DNA of 14,240 nucleotides from Actinomycetes bacterium (lineage in GTDB: Bacteria; Actinomycetota; Actinomycetes; Propionibacteriales; Nocardioidaceae), in the NCBI GenBank assembly GCA_023417775.1, contig JAEZEJ010000130.1:1-14240 (forward strand), in the 5' to 3' direction. The position numbers were made by a program, and so were the translations under genes. The notes beneath the pieces are model-generated. The model was not told the origin of the DNA, did not search any database, and worked only from the letters and a program-made list of their open reading frames with translations. Every line of letters starts with the position of its first letter. Position 1 is the first letter of the stretch. Positions 12,135 through 14,240 of the stretch are shown here, piece after piece.

Positions 12135-12324
12135 CGCTCCATCGTGCCGGGAACAGCCTCCGAATGCTCGTCGAGGTTCTGCTATCCGCGCCCGCGCGGA
12201 TAGCCCGCCGGCTCCCGCGGACACCTGGCCGGTGACGGGCTCGGTCGAGTCCGGGCCTTCCTACGATCGGAGCGATCCCGGCGGGCTGTGCGCCGGGCGT
12301 CCACCATGTCGATCCAGGAGAGAT
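12135..12324. promoter_or_regulatory. Divergent intergenic region with strong inverted repeat
   Basis: GCTATCCGCG (12181-12190) and CGCGGATAGC (12195-12204) form a perfect 10-bp inverted repeat with a 4-base centre CCCG, extendable to 11 bp. It lies between divergent genes and has no T-run, so an operator for a dimeric regulator fits better than a terminator. No clear -35/-10 pair is called. Confidence 0.5.
12316..12320 (+). promoter_or_regulatory. Ribosome-binding site for the secreted peptidase
   Basis: AGGAG ends four bases before GTG 12325. It decides this start over longer upstream readings, and the resulting N-terminus is a proper signal peptide. Confidence 0.65.
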
Positions 12325-14199
12325 GTGTTCCCCTCACCAGCCCCCTCCCATCCCGCTCGACGCCGCCGACTGGCCGGCGTCCTCGTGACCGGTGTCGTGG
12401 CCACCGTCGCGATCACCGCATTGCCCGCCACGGCCGATGTCCCGGGTGAGCGCCCCGAGCTCGGACCCGACAAGTCGATCGCCTTCTATGTCGGCAAGGA
12501 CCTCACCGAGGACGGCCACCCGCTCATCGGCGGCTTCGGCCACGAACCCTCGAGCCACTGGGTCGAGGTCGTCCCGGCTCAGGATCATCCCGAGGGCTCC
12601 ACGATCACCGTCGGCGTCACCGAGGACGCCGACATGCCCGGTGAGCTGACCGAGATCCCGCAGGTCGAGCACACCTTCAGCTACATCACCTCGAACTACT
12701 CCGAGTTCACCGGCCTGCCCGCACCCTTGATGAACGGCGGGCTCAACGAGAAGAATGTCGCGGCGCGCGATGTCTGGTCCAACTCCCGCGAAGAGCTCTG
12801 GGACATGACCCCCGAGGACCAGACCGGACCCCAGTACTCCGATCTCTCGCGCATCGCGATGGAACGCGCCAGCACCGCCCGCGAGGCGGTGGAGATCCTC
12901 GGCGACCTGATCGACGAGCACGGCTACAGCACCTATGGCGGCAACTCGCACATGTTCGCCGACGAGGACGAGGGCTGGATCGTCATCGAGTACTCCGGCG
13001 GCGAAGGCCTCTGGGCGGCCGAGCGCCTCGGCGCCGATGAGGTCCGGGTGTCCTATCCCGGCTACATCCAGGAGTTCCCGACCGAGGCCGTCGGCGGCGA
13101 CGACCCGGACTACCTCGGCTCGGACAATCTCGTCTCCTTCGCCGAGGAGCAGGGCTGGTACGACGCGGAGGCCGATGAGGTCTTCGATCTCCAGGAGGTC
13201 TACCAGCAGCCCTTCCCGACCGATCTCTTCGAGGTCGGCGAGGTGGCCGACCCGGAGGACCCCGCCCCCTACCGCAACCCCGTCTCCCTCGGAGCCGAGC
13301 TCGAGGAGCTGGCCCCGGTGTCGCTGCAGGACATGATGCGGCTCGTGCGGGACCCGCGGTGGTCGGATGATCGCTCCGGCTACGGACAGGTCGCCGAGCT
13401 GCGCTCGGACCTCGCCGATCCGCGCCTCGCGACGCTCTGGCTCGCCCCCACCGCCGCCGTCACCGCGCCCTACACGCCCATCGCCATCGGCACCGAGTCG
13501 CTGCCCGAGGAGCTGACCCAGCATCGGTACCTCACCGCCGAGGCGAGCGGCACCTACCTGGACCCGGCCTTCGCGGAGCAGGAGGCCACCGAGTACGCGA
13601 CCCAGACCTACAAGCGGCTCATGTACGCCACCTGCGCGCGTCCGGAGGAGTACCTCGGCGAGGTGACCGCGGCCTTCGAGGGCTTCGAGGCCGGCGCGCT
13701 GGACGAGTGGTCCGAGGTCCAGGAGGAGGCCGTCGGCCTCGTCGAGGACGGCGACGACCCCTCGTCCGTGCTCACCGATTACACGACCGACAACGCCCTC
13801 GAGGGCCTCGCGCTGGGCAATCACCTGCTCGACGACATCCTCGCTCGGTCGCGGGAGGACGGCGGTCTCCGCGCACCGGACATCGAGGTCCCCGACGGAA
13901 CCACCGGGTCGGCGCGATCGCAGTCGATGGTGCTGGGAGCGCATGGTGAGACCGCCAGCTCGCGGGATCGGATGAACTGCGATCTCGGCGGCGGCTGGGC
14001 CGATGGCTCGACCCTCGACCGTCAGGGTGAGTACGGCGACACCGGGGACGTGCCGGACTTCTCGGCCGCGGGCATCTCCGGGCGTCCTGAGCTCTCCGAG
14101 GACGGTGGCACTGCCACCGCGCTCCTCGTCGGCTTCGGCGGGCTGATCGTGGGCCTGGCGCTCGGAGCGATCGCCCCCGGTCGCCGGCGCCGCGCCTGA
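12325..14199 (+). CDS. Secreted C69-family dipeptidase homologue, membrane-anchored (host)
   Basis: A 624-residue product from GTG 12325, chosen for the AGGAG four bases upstream. An N-terminal signal peptide is clear: RRRR, hydrophobic LAGVLVTGVVATVAITAL, and an ATA cleavage site near residue 37. The family landmark FYVGKDLTEDG follows at 54-64. In secreted C69 peptidases this is preceded by the Ntn nucleophile in A-C-T-x-F-Y; here the aligned text is K-S-I-A-F-Y, so Ser51 stands where Cys is expected. Later family text includes HTFSYITSNYSEF, GGLNEKNVAARDVWSNSR and GWIVIEYSGGEGLWAAERL. The C-terminus has one helix (TALLVGFGGLIVGLALGAIA) and RRRR, an anchor. It would act outside the membrane on dipeptides or cell-wall peptides; activity with Ser is uncertain. 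Confidence 0.8.
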   Translation: MFPSPAPSHPARRRRLAGVLVTGVVATVAITALPATADVPGERPELGPDKSIAFYVGKDLTEDGHPLIGGFGHEPSSHWVEVVPAQDHPEGSTITVGVTEDADMPGELTEIPQVEHTFSYITSNYSEFTGLPAPLMNGGLNEKNVAARDVWSNSREELWDMTPEDQTGPQYSDLSRIAMERASTAREAVEILGDLIDEHGYSTYGGNSHMFADEDEGWIVIEYSGGEGLWAAERLGADEVRVSYPGYIQEFPTEAVGGDDPDYLGSDNLVSFAEEQGWYDAEADEVFDLQEVYQQPFPTDLFEVGEVADPEDPAPYRNPVSLGAELEELAPVSLQDMMRLVRDPRWSDDRSGYGQVAELRSDLADPRLATLWLAPTAAVTAPYTPIAIGTESLPEELTQHRYLTAEASGTYLDPAFAEQEATEYATQTYKRLMYATCARPEEYLGEVTAAFEGFEAGALDEWSEVQEEAVGLVEDGDDPSSVLTDYTTDNALEGLALGNHLLDDILARSREDGGLRAPDIEVPDGTTGSARSQSMVLGAHGETASSRDRMNCDLGGGWADGSTLDRQGEYGDTGDVPDFSAAGISGRPELSEDGGTATALLVGFGGLIVGLALGAIAPGRRRRA

Positions 14200-14240
14200 G
14201 CCGCCGGGGGGGGCGCGCGCGCTCGGGGGCCCCCCCGGCC
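14200..14240. other. GC-only tail, probable contig-end artefact
   Basis: After the peptidase stop the sequence is almost entirely G and C, with runs of eight G, alternating GC and eight C. Part could be a terminator stem (CGGGGG / CCCCCC), but there is no T-run and it mirrors the odd poly-G at the other end. Confidence 0.5.

Noticed and set aside
12334..13944. Minus-strand 536-codon open frame opposite the peptidase
   Set aside because: Low-complexity Gly/Val/Leu text with no domain; the plus strand has signal peptide, family motifs and anchor.

Overview
The window is GC-rich DNA from an actinobacterium, probably a Micrococcales-type host. The genus cannot be fixed from sequence alone; the secreted dipeptidase faintly recalls Brachybacterium, from memory only. 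It has two parts joined at a tRNA gene. Bases 1 to about 10,330 are the early end of an integrated temperate actinophage. Bases 10,331 to 14,199 are host chromosome. The first ~40 and last ~40 bases are G/C homopolymer-like runs that look like contig-end artefacts.

Prophage, read right to left on the minus strand: a small MerR/BldC-type DNA-binding protein (Xis/Cro position), a RecB-like PD-(D/E)XK exonuclease, a RecT-like annealing protein, two tiny membrane proteins, two zinc-binding proteins, two unknown proteins, a RusA-like resolvase, a Cys-pair protein, a long C5-cytosine methyltransferase with a repeat-filled target region, a DUF4406 protein, a Dam-type adenine methyltransferase, a MerR-like protein, a winged-helix protein, a membrane protein, a J-domain protein, and five more small genes, the last cut by the window edge. 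The 23 genes form one near-continuous overlap chain (mostly 4-base ATGA/GTGA or 1-base TGATG junctions) with a single 25-base gap, so they are probably one early transcript for recombination, DNA modification and replication functions.

Switch region (about 9,957-10,403): a lone plus-strand XRE-type repressor gene diverges from the early operon. The two promoters are mirror images: TTGACA, 7 bases, a 14-base operator-like motif overlapping the -10 box, and a start codon at or within one base of the predicted transcription start. Both messages are therefore predicted to be leaderless. The repressor reading frame runs into the 3' end of a host tRNA-Gly(TCC) gene and stops inside it, so its last ~19 codons are antisense tRNA sequence. 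No integrase lies between the repressor and the tRNA. This layout matches the integration-dependent immunity systems of mycobacteriophages such as BPs, where attP lies inside the repressor gene and integration rewrites the repressor C-terminus.

Host side: tRNA-Gly(TCC), a uridine-kinase-like P-loop protein, tRNA-Pro(TGG), a small Ser/Gly/Ile repeat protein, a four-helix membrane protein, a divergent intergenic region with a 10-bp-arm inverted repeat, and a secreted, C-terminally anchored C69-family peptidase homologue with Ser where the nucleophile Cys is expected.
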